From assembly GCA_963693315.1 (NCBI GenBank), contig OY856187.1, forward strand, positions 382,951,711 to 383,015,710: a DNA stretch of 64,000 nt, written 5' to 3'. Shown here piece after piece: positions 1 to 10,843 of the stretch. This stretch comes from Diogma glabrata. Lineage: Eukaryota; Arthropoda; Insecta; Diptera; Cylindrotomidae. Position 1 is the stretch's first letter. Each line of letters starts with the position of its first letter. Made by a program: the position numbers and the translations under genes. Under the pieces are notes generated by a model that did not search any database, was not told the DNA's origin, and was given only the letters and a program-made list of their open reading frames with translations.

Positions 1-1629
1 TTCTAAATGTAACATAAATAAATCAGTATCCGTCCGATTAAAACATATTGAACATAAATTCCATACAGAAATCTGTAATAAATATCCACTATTCACATCA
101 TAACATTTTGACAATAAATTAATTTTCCAACTACTCAAATTTCAAATGACAAAATATTTTTATTTCAATATGTCAATTCGTTCATTTTCTTATTTTAATA
201 AAATATAACAAAAAAAGTTTTTAATTTTCATTCCATTTTCTAACAAGTGAAGTAACACAACCATTAAGACAGAAAAAAAACTAAGAGTGAAAAACATCCA
301 AATTCCCAATTCTCATTCATCATTTTTAATGATCAAACAAAATACGCTAAACGTAATAAGAAATTGAGGAATAAATGTAATAAAAATATATTTTCTTTTC
401 TTTTCATTTTTTTTTTTTGTTATTCTATCTCTTCTTCTTAATTATAAAACCCTTAGGACTAGTAGTATACTGTATCTAATAATAATAAATCTCTTGTTTC
501 CTTAGAACTAAATTTTCCCACCTCTAAAAATGCAATTATCTTATTATTTCTTCTAAGAAAACAGGAGAATCCTTGGATGAATATGGATTTTTGTTGTTGT
601 TCTTTGGCTCTACCTTTTTCGGAGAGCATTCATTCAAATGATATTAAGAAAATTTGATATCATTTTAGATGAAAAGAAAATTGATGGAATGACAGTAATT
701 AGGTGAATTTGAACTTTATATCTTGGAAGATGTATGTAATGTGCTAGTCAATTTAAACATAAGGCATCAAATGATTTTTATGTTTCCGTCATGAAAACGG
801 TTGAATATTCTTTGGAAAATATATAAGGAAAAATTTTTGAAACAAAACTCAAAGATTTTGCATTTGCAAACGGTAATTTAAAACAAGCGGTACTAGCAAA
901 ATATCGTTAGAGAAATCAATTTTCCGCTGGTTTTATATATGAATTCACGCGAGACGCAACAGCTTGGAAAAAATAAAATGGGGTTCGATATGCCGTAATT
1001 AGTTAAATTGTTGGTAACTCCATTTTGGCATTGTTCTTTTAATTTTTTTAGTTCTTGTTCTTGTCTAAGAATTGTCCGCCGGAATCGCATAATCCTTTCC
1101 TTAGAAAATAGTTACAATAGTCAGAAAAAAACGCTATTTGTTTTTCAGATGGACTGATTCAGACCCTGTACTCATTTTTTTTATTCCTTTTTTTTAAATT
1201 CCCAATCTAAGACGAAATTTAACAATAAAATAATTTATTCCTGAGTCCATGAATTCATTTCTAATGACGATAGTCGAAAGTTACCAAAAACTATTTCAAA
1301 TTTCCATTCAACGATTAAACTCTCTAGAAAACTAGCATCTAACATAAACACAACAATTTTCATATCATCTCTTACTTTGCTTCTCCATATCGAGAAAAAA
1401 AATATTATGTCCTGTTAAAGCTTCGACCAATTCGCCTCGCGAAATTTTTCAAAAGCTCCCAAACTTCCTGATAGCTCAAAATTGTTTTTTGTGTCAAAAT
1501 TACCGCTATAGCTTTGTGCGCTGCAACCCTTTTTTAATTAGTAGCCATTAAAATTTCCTTCATTCAACTCGATTTCACACTCCCGTTGGTTTATGTAGGA
1601 CTTTATAAGATACCAAGGATGAAAATTCC
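1..1629. other. A+T-rich non-coding stretch
   Basis: Long A/T runs and short ORFs only. The 65-residue minus-strand ORF at 893-1090 and the 87-residue one at 1603-1866 show no family motif; the second is the antisense of the Gypsy gag remnant that follows. Nothing else supportable is seen here. Confidence 0.6.
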
Positions 1630-2329
1630 AAAACCGTCACGGTTACTAAAGACCAACTCCAGGCATAAAAAGCAGAGCAGGTCGCAGCCGCTCAAACCCA
1701 AATGAATCTTGAAGGTACAACAGCGCCTTGAAATCCTCCACCATCTCTGGCTACAACTCCTTCCGCGACTACGCCACAAATTAATAATGTAGCACCGAAA
1801 TTCCCCTTTCTGGTCCGAGAGACTGTTCTTCACCTTAGAAGTGCAATTCTTGTTGGCGAATATCAAATCCCAACAAAATAAGTACGACCATGTACTTAGT
1901 ATGGTTACTCCCGCACTGGCGACATTGGTCAGTGATATCTTGATAAAGGCCTTGTCAGTACTTGATAAAGTGCTGGTTGGTCAGTGATATCCCGATGAAG
2001 ATTGCCTCTATAATAGGATCAAAGAAGCTCTTCTAGCCTGCCTATCCAGCAGCACTTCAGACCACATACACAATGTACTGGACAATATGGTCATTGGGGA
2101 TAAAAAGGCCTTCACAAATCTTACCATGACTGCTAAATCCCAGAATTCATTTCAAGAGGCGACTTTAAAAATTCTTTTGGAGCAAAAACGCCCAACTACT
2201 ATTCGCGCTGCTTTTGCGGTTGCCGATACTGATTTACAGAAAACGGCCGAGATGGCAGAAAACGTCCTCGAAATTGACCTCGAAACAAACTCTTCAAAAC
2301 AAAATCAAAATTTACATGACTTTACATAA
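1630..2329 (+). pseudogene. Ty3/Gypsy-type gag remnant
   Basis: Decayed Gag (capsid-type) of a Ty3/Gypsy LTR retrotransposon; in life Gag packages the element RNA into virus-like particles. Reading frames have to be switched. A K-T-V-T-V-T-K-D-Q-L-Q start (about 1630) and a proline-rich linker are followed, in another frame, by a stretch with E-V-Q-F-L-L-A-N-I and K-Y-D-H-V at 1820-1900, typical of the insect Gypsy gag capsid. From about 2019 the frame is open to a TAA at 2327-2329 and reads I-K-E-A-L-L-A-C-L, then G-D-K-K, then A-D-T-D-L-Q-K-T-A-E-M-A-E, the usual C-terminal landmarks. Stops and frameshifts upstream, no zinc knuckle or pol behind it, and repeat A directly downstream show it is a fragment. 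Family assignment is from motif memory. Confidence 0.75.
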
Positions 2330-2406
2330 AACCGGTGGATCCAACACATGTATCACAATTAATGAATAACGCCAAATTAATCAATTGCTCAGATAATCCC
2401 TGATCA

Positions 2407-2784
2407 TCACAAATTGCTTTTTAGACTGTAATGAAGCGCTGCACCGGTGAATAAATCAACGAAGTGGCATAGCAGAACGCCCACCTAGCGAGATTGGTAA
2501 AGCCCTAAACTAGCTTCAGTAAGTGGGGTCAAACATAGAAAAACCTGCTGCTCCAGCACAAATACCGGTCTTGTACGCGTGTCATATGCTTAGAACGGAT
2601 AAAACAAAAAAAAAACAAGTGAAAGGAGGAGACTCTGGCGAGCCCATAATTTACTATACATACACACGCTCTCGCACCATCTTTCACTCACGCACACCCA
2701 CACTCACACGCTCACTCACCATCTTTCACTCACGCACACCCACACTCACTCACATACTCCCACACATCCATACCCATATCTCTC
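2407..2784. repeat. Dispersed repeat A, copy 1 (first part)
   Basis: Closely resembles 52227-52575. Shared blocks include GTAATGAAGCGCTGC, ATCAACGAAGTGGCATAGCA, CCTAGCGAG, a CTGCTGCTCCAG block, CTTGTACGCG, and AGACTCTGGCGA followed by a CA-rich microsatellite. The TCTGGCGA tract could be the start of a primer-binding region behind an LTR, but I found no matching LTR pair, so the class is open. The copy is split at 2785 by the element at 2785-4024 and resumes at 4025. Confidence 0.7.
2658..2765. repeat. Minisatellite, ~42-bp unit
   Basis: Two adjacent copies of a unit containing CACCATCTTTCACTCACGCA and CACCCACACTCAC, plus flanking CA/CT-rich sequence. The long ORF that crosses it (2523-3044) is just translated microsatellite and is not a gene. 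Confidence 0.75.
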
Positions 2785-4024
2785 TATATATATGGGTGAT
2801 TCTACAAAAATCGGGTAACTCCATGTCATCAGTCTATAGATACCAAGTTTTATTATATTTTGTTAATATTTCATTTTATTTTAAAAGAATTAAAAGTCTT
2901 TTATTTGGTCACCCAATTTTAGTTATTTATTTTATACACATGTGTGTTAAACAGCACAATATAACCTCAAATTGTCAGTCCCTTGACATGTCACAACCAC
3001 GAAAACGCGGAATAAATTCGCTGTATATTATATATTACTATTAATTAAAAGAAACTTACTACATATTTTACTACAATCTGTAATGTACTTAGTAATGTAT
3101 ATCATTGCAACCTCAAGGTTATCAGAAAAATAATAACAAACTTTGTCATCAGTTTTTGTCGTCAGTCCCTTGTGTGTCTTTCAAATTTGAAATTCTCGGT
3201 AAATATCACCGACTCACGTTCAAATTTTAGTTAAATTTTAGCGTTGGCAGTAAAGTTAGCGACAGACCGCATTTGACGGCCGCTATTACTATGCCAGTGC
3301 TAGAGTCGTTGTTAACGTGTGTACACGTTCCGATCCAGTCAAAATATCAGTACCCTGGAGAGTCGTTATTTCCTTGTCAACCTGAATTTTATTTTGTTTT
3401 GAACACATTTACCTTTGATTTGTTAAAATGCAGCATGGTGATATTCGAAAGAAACATTAGTTGTAATTATAACCTTAAATTTATGCCTTTTTCATTAACC
3501 CCCTGGCGTCAGTCCCCTGGTAGCATTTTAGCGTTTTCCGGTTTTATAGGCAAAAAGTGTCATATATTTGTTTCAATTGTTTGTTGGTTTCTCAGAAAAT
3601 ATATACTGTTAAGTAAAACTACCTCAAAATGATTTAGTTTAAGTACCATAACGTAATTAAAATATTACAAGTTTGTTTTGAAGATTGAGATGGTTCTCAC
3701 CGTATTACACGGTAACAGTTAATTTCAAAAATTATTTAAGTTATTTAATACAACAAAGATATGTGCCATTACAAGATTCTACGAGATTTTTTAAGCTTTT
3801 AGTAAATTTCGAATATTACTCTGTTACTCTGGTCAGTCCGGTAGCAGTCAAATTTAGAAAAATTTAAATATCTCTAAATCTACTTTAAAAAATGACTAGC
3901 CCGATTTGGAATAATATGTTCATGAGATTATCTATCTTAAATACCCGATTTTGTAGAAATTAAACGTAGTACGAAAAATAACCCTAAAAGTTACCCGATT
4001 TTTGTAGAATCACCCATATATATA
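2785..4024. mobile_element. DNA transposon with perfect 36-bp TIRs
   Basis: The first 36 bases (2785-2820, TATATATATGGGTGATTCTA onward) are an exact inverted copy of 3989-4024. Without the flanking (TA)n the core TIR begins GGGTGATTCTACAAAAATCG. The element is about 1.24 kb and sits in a TA microsatellite inside repeat A, whose sequence resumes right after it. Inside are short ORFs of unknown nature (3273-3632 is 119 residues with no motif) and at least five scattered variants of a GTCAGTCCCTTG-like motif. No transposase is seen, so it is probably non-autonomous. The superfamily is not assigned; TA insertion would fit Tc1/mariner or pogo types. Confidence 0.8.
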
Positions 4025-4130
4025 TTTGAAAGTACTCACCCCATGATATTAGCAGATCCCGCTCTCTAAATCCTGTTCCTTACCCATTCATATCCAGCAA
4101 CACATGATCAATAACTTGTTAATTCAATCA
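4025..4130. repeat. Dispersed repeat A, copy 1 (second part)
   Basis: The CTCACCCCATGATATT block is shared with 53330-53360 of copy 2, which shows that repeat A continued here before the TIR element inserted. Confidence 0.55.
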
Positions 4131-4189
4131 GTGGCAGTGAGTATTGCATCCGAAGGCACAGCAAAAATAAACTGATAATCGTTGATGTT

Positions 4190-4660
4190 GTTAATATGAT
4201 AATTATAAAGGTCGATAATCTTTCCCAAATATGGTTGAATTAAATACTAATCGTGAAGGTTGATAATTGTTCCAAGATAAAGTTAAATTAAACAACAATC
4301 GTAAATGTTGCTACTTATTCCAAGATACGGCTGGATTAGAATGGTAACTGTAGATATTAATAATCATCCCAAAATATAGTTGGATTAGGTAATAGACGTA
4401 AATAGTGATAATTTTTCCAAATGAATAATAATCGTAGCTGGTGAAAATTTTTCCAAAATGTAGTTGAATTCAATAGTAATCATAAATGTAGATAATTGTT
4501 TCAAGATATAGTTGAATTAAATAACAATCATAAATGTTGCTAATCGCTCCAAAATATAATTGATTTACATAGCAATCGTAAAGGTCGTTAATCGTTCCAA
4601 GATGTAGTTGAATTAAATAACAATCATAAATGTTGCTAATCGCTCCTAGTTACGGCGCAT
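4190..4660. repeat. Degenerate tandem repeat, period ~48 bp
   Basis: About ten diverged copies of a unit around AATCATAAATGTTGCTAATC, then a TTCCAAGATATAGTTGAATT-like block. The TTGAATTAAA-type landmark recurs at 4234, 4283, 4331 and 4380, then near 4463, 4510, 4559 and 4607. That gives 47-49 bp spacing apart from one wider gap. Confidence 0.75.
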
Positions 4661-4689
4661 TAGGCAATATAAATTGCAGTAACATTACA

Positions 4690-7600
4690 CATCACTCAAG
4701 GATCTGGATACCAAAGACCACGACCAAGTGAACATAACATTTTTAGTTCAAATTTTATACAAAACCTTTCAGTCGTTACTTTATTCAAAAAAACAACGAT
4801 AAAGTATCTTATAAGTTTCAAGTTACTTGGTTAATTTTACAACAGTCACCTTCAATGTTTTATCCTTAGTTTAGCTTGGCCTTAATAACTTTAAATTTTT
4901 TGTTTTATTTTTTTTTACACATCATTGAGACGTACAACTTACAAATCTATATAATTTTTTTTTTTATATTGACCTTATCAAAAAATTTTCTAAATTTTAA
5001 ATTAGACACAAAAAAAAATGTCTTAGCTTAATATTTCGAATGTCTCATCTTACCGACCCATCATACATAAACAAAACAAACAAGTAAATTCATTACGAAT
5101 TTTTTCTTTTGTTCCGACTATTAATCAAGAACAACGATATCGGAGCAAATTATATCATAAATTAATTTAACAGCACCTTCAAATTTTTTTTTCCAGAACT
5201 TTTTTTTTTATAAATTAATCAGTTACAATTAATTTATCAATTAATCAACTACATACTATTTTTCTATAAAACTTCAAGTTTACTAAAGATGTTTGATTTT
5301 TTTTAATAATTGATTTACCTAGCACATTCAATTTTTCCAAGGATTCCTTTAGTATAAAATTCCTTATTCTAGTTAACTCAAGCTTTAAGTTAATTCACAG
5401 AACTCGATTCCCCTCATTGTCACCACATTTAGTTTGAAATGCCAACTATTTTAAAATTTAATCTTCCGCCATTAATTGAAGACGACCAGAAAACAAATGT
5501 CGATCATCCGAGAATCAATCCAATTGAAAAAGAAAATCGTTCAAGAATAAGAGAGAGAGGACAACTATCGGCTGTTATTTATAGTTAAGCAACGGCCGTT
5601 TACAAACGATAACAGAAAAATGGTAGGCATTATCTGGTAGATTGAATGAAACCCACTAAGGAGATTGCACATCTGTTTCTTAAAAAAAAATATCGTAGTG
5701 AATTAAATGTAAGAAATTGTGTTCAAAAAGGGTAAAAATAACTTCAAAAGTTCTAGTTATTATAAATTAGTGCGTGTGAGGAAGTAGGGCGACTCTAAAT
5801 TACGAAGGTTGGACAACAGCTTCATAACAAGACTTACAAGTAGAATGATGTTTGCATACTCTAGAGAAATCGAATCATGTTCCAAATCTTTCATTAAAGT
5901 TTGCAAATGCTTTGACAATTACAGAGCTGCGGAAAATATCGAAACCCAGAACAAACATTGATTTTCCTCTTTACAACGTTCTGTTCAATCGGAAAGACTG
6001 GTTGGAGATAGTTCCGATTCAATATGAATTTAATTTTTGTATCGGAGAAAGTATGCCCCAACTAAAATTTGTTAGCATATAGCATTTGAAAATCTATATC
6101 GAAACCGCACCATCTTCAACCTCCAAAGTATTGTCTCCTTTGATTGAAATTTTCCAATTATGAAGGAAGATAGCTGACTTTATCAGCTTTTTGTTATTTT
6201 GGTTGCGAAAATTCCCAAAATAAAGGTTGATAAACGTTTCAAACCACCAATAAATTGCATGACCATTACAAAAAGTGTCGATCGATCTGGTTTGTGTATA
6301 GCAAATTAATCGGATTACGTTAACAATTATAATCGATGGTGATCGCTTCGTTCCGTTAATGTCCGTTATGTAAAAAAAAATTAATTTCAATGCCACTTTA
6401 AATGTTTGTTCATAAAAGAAATAAAGGTCAGTTACTCTATGCATGTGTTTAACTGTGTTTAGCACAGGTAATGGTGTCGTTATTTAAACTTGATAAAAAA
6501 TAACGCGTATTAAGAAGTTCGTTTCACCTGTGTCTGGATGTAAAAGTTGTACATGATGTCGAGAGTCACACATTTAAGCTGTAAGAACACATATAAAAGC
6601 TGATTGTCTGTGAATGTTTTACACTAAAATTTTGATCATAGTCGAACGACAGTTTGCTTAAACTATTTTAGTTTAATCACAAAGTGTTTGTGTGGGGTCA
6701 CCAAAATTAATCAAGATATGGCTAATCAACCATAATGATGTCATATTTTTCGGCGCAAACATTTTTTATCACAATCTAAACACGTTCCATATGAAATATA
6801 AGACTTTAGAAATTCGTACTTTTGGGGTTGGTGAGGTTTCACTTATATCAAAATTGATAGATTTCAATAAAGTGATGAAAAGTTTTGAGATTCATTTAGT
6901 TAACAGCTAACAAGTACTCTCGCAACTATATGTAAATACCAATTTTCTATTTCTTCTAAATGTGTCATGTAATGGTTTGAATTTTTTTCCAAACTATCAC
7001 ATATCACCATAATACATATCACCTGTCATTTAAAGATCATGTTGTTACAATTATAAACCACAGAGCTTCTCTTATAATAGATTACAATATCCAGTTAAAA
7101 TACAATCATGGTTTAAAACTTTCTATATGTGACAAATTGTATTTTACTAGCAGACGAAAAAAATTACGAGTCAAATATTAATGGAAAAGATATCAATATA
7201 TTCGCGTTTTTCAACCTTCGAATAGGGCTCAATCTGAATTCGATTAACGTTCCTCAATCTTTTTCTGAATTCGATCATTTTTTACCAAGTAGAAAAATCA
7301 GATAAGTGAAATATCAAATAATTTCACCCGTATTTTGTTTACACTATTTAATGCATGCGTTACAATTAATTTTATCGCTGTTAATAATATCGCATTCCGT
7401 ATTAAACTATCTTTCGTTTTGTGAAGAGGATTGTGGAGCTTTTTCGATTAATTTTTAAAACAATCGATGTTGTTATTGTTTGGAATGTATTTTATTTATT
7501 GTTGTTGTGTTATTTTTTGTTCTTAGAGCTATGTATTTCTAATTACACAAGCTTGAGGACGACGAATTAAATGTTATGTTTGTTAGGCTAACTACAATTG

Positions 7601-7897
7601 TATTTAGTATTTTGTTGCGGTTTTGTTATACCCAAAGCAATAAAGATGAAAAATCGAATCAAGACAGATAAAATAACAAATTTGAGCCTGATCATTTGCG
7701 ATTTTCTTAAAACTTCTATAATCGTTTGTATAATAACAAATAATTTATTCGTGTTTTCTATTTGTTATACTTTTTTCCTAATTTTGACATAGGGTGACTC
7801 GAAACTTGTTAAGAATTTTGGAAACAAGGAAAGTTTAAAATTAAATTGTACTCAACTGGGTTAATCGATTTTAATTTTGAAAGGCACTAAATAAGGT
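4690..7897. other. A+T-rich stretch without recognised genes
   Basis: ORFs at 5852-6082, 6094-6465 (minus, 123 residues) and 6692-6910 have no recognisable domains, and their composition follows the local A+T richness. Short poly-T and poly-A runs near 4900-5220. I see no splice-bounded coding block. Confidence 0.5.
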
Positions 7898-8446
7898 TTA
7901 AAAAAAAATGAAGTGCGTAATCTTTACACGCGGGTAAAGTAAAACTTCTTTCGCTACTATGGCAGGTATTGCTAAAAAGATTAAATATAAAATAAATATT
8001 TCATACTGAAATTTAGGAAATATTTATTGATAATATAATTTAACACATATGTAATAAAAAGCATATTTACATTATGTATTACAAAGTTTTACAAAGTATT
8101 ACAAATTAAATTTAACGACAAGATTTGGTAAAACAATTGATGCGTTTGTTCAAGAAATTTAGCAAATTGGCAAAGTAAAGTTTATATTTCTCACTTTAGT
8201 TATCATAAATCTCTAATTTCATATTTCAATTATGATAATAATTGAATTGACTTTGTAATACATTATATAAATATGGCTTTTTATTACCCATGTTGTAAAT
8301 TATATTATCAATAAATAAATTCTACTTTAAATTTCAATATGACATATTTATTTTATATTCAATCTTTTTAGTAATACCTGCCCTGCAACAGCAGCCAAAG
8401 AATTTTTACTTCCACCGCGTGTAAAGATTACACGAACTTTTTTTAA
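7898..8446. mobile_element. MITE with ~100-bp TIRs flanked by TTAA
   Basis: The left end (7902-8005) and the reverse complement of the right end (8340-8442) share GTAATCTTTACACGCGG, AAGTAAAA, TTCTTT, GGCAGGTATT, and CTAAAAAGATT followed by an AATATAAAATAAATAT block. TTAA lies at both edges (7898-7901 and 8443-8446), the target duplication expected for piggyBac-type elements. The interior is A+T-rich and non-coding. It is either a piggyBac-class MITE or an unrelated palindrome that happens to end in TTAA; the A/T runs at the edges make the exact ends uncertain. Confidence 0.75.
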
Positions 8447-9671
8447 TTGTTTTAATGAAAAATAAGAAAAAATATAAATTTAAAAATAATGAAACTAAAG
8501 TAACTATAAGTAACTAAAATCAACACGTCTAACTCATATAATATTTAACACGAGACTGAATAAAAAAATATAATAACTTTAACAAATGATAAACTATTAA
8601 AATTTTATTCCAAAAAATAATGACACATAATCGAAATATATCGTATACTTACCAAAAATAATATTCGTTTGTCTTTATTATTTCATTGTTGTTTGAATTT
8701 CTTATTTATTTTATTTTTTATTATTGTTTGATGCAATTTTGTGAATGTATGTGTTTAAGATTTAAAATCAGAGTGATGTATGATAGTAATGAATATATGT
8801 GGTTTCATTATAATTTATTTTTCTGAACGTCATTTCCGTTTGAAAACGTTACTTACGTCCGAAAAAAGAATTGAGTTACCTGTGATATCGTGTCTAACGG
8901 AGTTTTACTTCAAAAATTAAACTGGAAAATATTTAACTGATTTTACATGAAATTTTTCAGTTTTAATATTTCAAACATTTAGTTTTTAAAGATGGCGAAA
9001 CCGGAAGGAACCTTTTTGCTTCTTTTTGTTAGTTTTCTAAAAACTTAATCTTTTAATCAAAATATACTAAAATTACAGACATGTGCGTTGTTTTTGACGA
9101 CAAAAATAAATTTTAATATTTACAGAAAATATGTCAGGTTTTGATTGCCCTAAAGTATGGTGTACCACACAGATGGTGTATCAAAGACGTAAAATATCAA
9201 AGAACAACTGAAGTTTGAATTATTAAACTATAAAGATTAGGAAAATCCAAACCTGGGATATTTTTTGTTAGTAAATATTCAAATTGGATTTTTAAAACAA
9301 AAGCCTGTTTGCAATTTTGGTGTGTTTTGAGTTAAAGATTAAATCTTTAGAAAAGCAAAAAACAAAACAAAAACAGGTACTTTTAGAAATCATAATGATT
9401 GAAAAATTAAAATTTAAAAAAATCGCATAAAACTTAAAATTTTTTATTAGTGTTATAATTTTACAAAGCCTTTCTTAATACCTTTAAAATAAAGAAAAAT
9501 TTATTGAAATTGGTTTACCCGTTCGAACACAGTTTAATTTTAAACTTTCCTTGCTTCAAAAATTCTTGAGAATTTTCCACCCTGTTGCAAAGCCAGGAAA
9601 AATAAAAACACTAATTAATTTTTCTATTTTACAATTTATCACTGAAGTTTTAGGGAATTGTAAAAGATCGG
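8447..9671. other. A+T-rich stretch, nothing recognised
   Basis: No ORF of note and no repeat that I can pair elsewhere. Confidence 0.5.
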
Positions 9672-10843
9672 ATAGTCCAAGAGCTAGTGAGCCCTTTGGG
9701 TAACGGTCGTTCTGTAAGGCTAAAATTTTTTTAGTGATAAGTCATAAAATATGAAGTACGGAAACCACCACCGGCAGGCATCAGCCGTGCACAAGTGTCT
9801 GCCAGGCGAATCGAAAGGTGTTACAACCTGACGGTCGGCCGTCACAACCGACGAAATCTAGAAAACCGCTGAACGGATTTCAAAAATTTTTGTTTTTAAA
9901 AATAATTTTACTCAATGGGAAGAGCTGAGAGGACGATGTGTTCGATAACTGTACCGGAAGTGTGCCAAAAAAACCGTCAAGTGTGTCAAAACAAGGAAAT
10001 TTGCATATTTTTTGCTTAAAAAACGTTCATTTTAAGTGATTACAGATAGAAACATTGAATTTGAAGAAATCTTGATGGTCGGGATTGGCATGTGAGACCA
10101 AAAACTAGATTATTGCATTATAAGTTTATCAAAAAAATGTTGTCAAGTGTGTCAAAAGAAAGATTTTTATTTATTTTTGTACCCAATTTTTGGAAAAAAT
10201 CAAAATTAATTATTTGTATGACCTAAAATTTTATTATTATTATTGAGAATTATGGCATTATAAGTTTGTCAAAAAATGTTGTCAAGTGTGTCAAGAGAAA
10301 GATTTTACTTCGGTTTATTTATTTTTTTATCCAATTTTTTGGAAAAAAATAAAATTAATCATTTGTTTGACATGCAATTTTATTATAAGTTTGTCAAAAA
10401 AATGTTGTCAAGTGTGTCAAAAGAAAGATTTTCATTTCTTTTTTTAGAAAATAATAAAATTATTTATTTGTATAAAATGAAATGTAAAGAACATGATATT
10501 ATTATTATTGAGAATTTTATTGTATTATAAGTTTGTCAAAAAAATATTGTCAAGTACGCCAAAAAAATTAGCTGTTTGTATTACGTAAATGTGGCATGGT
10601 AAAGTTAAGGTTTTTGGACGTATGTGGCGTTTGCGAATCGAGGCGCTAGCCGAAATTTCGTCGGTTTCGACGGCCGACCGGCAGGTTGTAACACCTTTCG
10701 ATTCGCCTGGCAGACACTTGTGCACGGCTGATGCCTGTCTGGTGGTGGTTTCCGTACTTCATATTTTATGACTTATCACTAAAAAAAATTCTAGCTTTAC
10801 AGAACGACCGTTACCCAAAGGGTTCACTAGCTCTTAGTCTATG
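9672..10843. mobile_element. Long-TIR (foldback-like) element, 1.17 kb
   Basis: The arm at 9672-9861 is the inverted copy of 10651-10843, about 190 bp with few mismatches. Shared blocks include AAGAGCTAGTGA, CCCTTTGGGTAACGGTCGTT, ATAAAATATGAAGTACGGAA, GCACAAGTGTCTGCCAGGCG and GGTGTTACAACCTG. The arms are clearly richer in G+C than the surroundings. Between them lies a tandem repeat region (10120-10560). The ORFs at 10525-10725 and 10589-10771 are translations of the arm, not genes. No transposase is present, so it is non-autonomous. No clear target duplication was found. Confidence 0.85.
10120..10560. repeat. Tandem repeat inside the long-TIR element
   Basis: A block containing TAAGTTTGTCAAAAAAATGT, then TGTCAAGTGTGTCAAAAGAA, recurs at 10120, 10261, 10385 and 10527, so the unit is 124-142 bp. 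A weaker relative (GTCAAGTGTGTCAAAAC) lies at about 9975. Confidence 0.85.

Noticed and set aside
2523..3044. 173-residue plus-strand ORF
   Set aside because: It translates a CA/CTCA minisatellite and runs across the left TIR of a transposon; no domain.
6094..6465. 123-residue minus-strand ORF as a host gene
   Set aside because: No family motif, no splice context, composition as local non-coding DNA.
10525..10771. Overlapping ORFs on both strands
   Set aside because: Both are translations of the G+C-rich TIR arm of the 9672-10843 element.
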